Positions 60,158 to 61,135 of a DNA stretch of 61,135 bases are shown here, piece after piece. The DNA is from JBJYKD01 sp049310025. Lineage in GTDB: Bacteria > Bacillota > Thermosediminibacteria > Thermosediminibacterales > Tepidanaerobacteraceae. The notes beneath the pieces were generated by a model. That model was not told the DNA's origin and searched no databases. It worked only from the letters and a program-made list of their open reading frames with translations. Numbering within the stretch: the first letter of the stretch is position 1; each line of letters opens with the position of its first letter. Made by a program: the position numbers and the translations under genes. The DNA lies in the NCBI RefSeq assembly GCF_049310025.1, contig NZ_JBJYKD010000017.1:1-61135 (forward strand), written 5' to 3'.

Positions 60158-60455
60158 AAAGAGCGACTCCTTTCTGATTTATCAAGTGAGCAAAAGCTCC
60201 CGGATCGTTTTTTGCTTTATCCCATTCTTCCGGAGTATAAACCACAATGTCGAAGGGTTTTCGGCTGTCAATCTCCGAATATAATTCTGTTAATAGAGCT
60301 CTTTTGTCCGATGTGTTAATAATAATGCATAAATCTATATCGCTTCCCGGTTTAGCTGTCCCGCTCGCTTGAGAACCGAATAATATAATTTTATCAGGTT
60401 GAAATTTGTTTATTATTTGCTTTTTTATATTCTCAATTTCTTCATAATCCGTCAT
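60150..60455 (-). CDS. MNT-type minimal nucleotidyltransferase
   Basis: A 101-residue nucleotidyltransferase. The GSQASGTAKPGSDIDLCIII block carries the GS and D-x-D active-site residues. In MNT/HEPN modules it acts as antitoxin by modifying or blocking the HEPN RNase. I chose the ATG at 60455 with AAAGG 9 nt before it. Its HEPN partner is truncated just downstream. Confidence 0.88.
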   Translation of the reverse strand: MTDYEEIENIKKQIINKFQPDKIILFGSQASGTAKPGSDIDLCIIINTSDKRALLTELYSEIDSRKPFDIVVYTPEEWDKAKNDPGAFAHLINQKGVALYG

Positions 60456-60506
60456 AACAATCAACCTTTGTTAATGCATGATTTATTTATATACTATCAT
60501 TTTTCC

Positions 60507-60530
60507 ATGGTTAAATCAAACAAAACATCT
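60507..60530. repeat. 24-bp dispersed repeat, copy 2
   Basis: Identical to 50051-50074. The hairpin at 60591-60614 nearby resembles the terminator at 56390-56413. The rest of 60465-60752 holds no supportable gene. Confidence 0.85.
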
Positions 60531-60752
60531 CTGGCAAGGATGTTTTTTAAAAGTCTCACTGCAAAAACTCGTCCATGCCGGGCACACAAAAAGGAGGAGC
60601 TTTTAAACTCCTCCTATAGTATCAGCACGTGTATCATCCGCCGAATCCCAAGAGGCTTCTCAAAATGAAAACAAAAGTTGTCAACAATCCCATCCCCTTG
60701 ATACCCATGACTCAACATGAATGTATGATATTAAAAGTTTTTTCTGATGTAT

Positions 60753-60842
60753 TCACAATACATGAATGTGTGGAGGTTCAGTTCCTTCATTGCTGAAAAA
60801 GAAAAATCTATATTTACCTTCTTTAAGAACTGTTGGCATCAT
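60753..60842 (-). pseudogene. DUF4160 gene, truncated to 29 codons
   Basis: AAAGGAGAAAA precedes the ATG at 60842. The frame reads MMPTVLKEGKYRFFFFSNEG then TEPPHIHVL and stops. MPTVL-x-x-G-x-YRFFFFSNE-x-x-EPPHIHV is the start of DUF4160 proteins, which often pair with DUF2442. The remaining half is missing. Confidence 0.75.
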
Positions 60843-61135
60843 TTTTCTCCTTTATAATTCAAAGAGGATAAAAAATCGTGACTTCAACGTTTTTATAATA
60901 TTATTTATAAAATATTTTGTAAATATGTGATATTAATCGGTTTATAAAAAAGTTAATGCCTTGTAATTTAACAAGCATTTTTTTTCCCTGTTCCGATGCT
61001 TTTGTAGCTCAATAAAAAAGGATTTCACTGATTAATGTCGAATTTTTTATGTTGTGATTCACTAGCGTTGCATAAATAAAAAATTCATTTGTCAACCATA
61101 AAACAGCAAAGAAAATTAAATAAAACTGAAGAAAA
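60843..61135. other. AT-rich right edge
   Basis: About 290 bp, strongly AT-rich, without a gene, RNA or clear repeat that I can support. Confidence 0.5.

Overview
The window reads as part of the chromosome of a spore-forming, anaerobic, probably moderately thermophilic Firmicute of the Clostridia/Thermosediminibacter-Thermoanaerobacter type; this is inferred from gene content, not from a database match. Evidence for spore formation is sigH, bofA and CotF-type coat genes. Evidence for anaerobic life is a four-subunit pyruvate:ferredoxin oxidoreductase and a B12-dependent ribonucleotide reductase. Many genes start with TTG or GTG behind strong ribosome binding sites.

Layout. (1) 1-26.5 kb, mostly minus strand, is the classic Firmicute block read right to left: guaB, an EF-G paralogue, ctsR-mcsA-mcsB-clpC, radA, carD, yacL-like PIN/TRAM, ispD-ispF, cysE-cysS-mrnC, rlmB-rae1, sigH, then tRNA-Tyr-Gly-fMet-Thr and the start of tuf. 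It differs from the textbook order. disA is absent and a divergent DUF1573/MazG-like gene sits beside radA. gltX is absent and a three-gene archaeal-type glutamate synthase sits in its place under a ykkC-family (probably ppGpp) riboswitch. cysE-cysS has a Cys-type T-box. thyX carries an inserted LAGLIDADG-like segment.
(2) 7.1-8.6 kb, plus strand, is an island of three small, unrecognised genes. All carry the motif N-x-N-x-N-G-[STA]-x-N (four copies in total). Two share an 11-bp promoter block followed by CATANNNTA, which resembles mother-cell sigma-factor -10 elements. A perfect 23-nt palindrome lies in the leader of the third. This is the best candidate for an undescribed system.
(3) 26.5-33.9 kb: a manganese (yybP-ykoY) riboswitch before a half-size GDT1-type exporter, nrdJ with a large intein, an RCKP rubredoxin-like/PerR pair with its operator, a lipoprotein, two tiny genes of 37 and 26 codons, and a patatin-like lipase.
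(4) 34-43.2 kb, minus strand: porG-porD-porA-porB behind a leader with repeated TGTTATA elements, bofA-yaaL-recR-ebfC-dnaX, the large SRP RNA, tadA, and six tRNAs (four Ser, two Arg).
(5) 43.4-55.6 kb is accessory: an MFS exporter, a PilX-like protein, a GNAT enzyme, a deacetylase fused to a PlsY-like membrane domain, DUF503, a cytoplasmic-looking multicopper oxidase, and a marR-tolC-hlyD-ABC2-ABC2 efflux operon without an ATPase.
(6) 55.6-61.1 kb is a rearranged zone. It has CotF-type coat genes with a broken duplicate, an ornithine cyclodeaminase-family enzyme, a cupin, a chemoreceptor fragment, a UPF0175 protein, an Rpn-type nuclease, an MNT nucleotidyltransferase with a truncated HEPN partner, and a truncated DUF4160 gene.

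No CRISPR array, rRNA gene or intact insertion sequence was seen.
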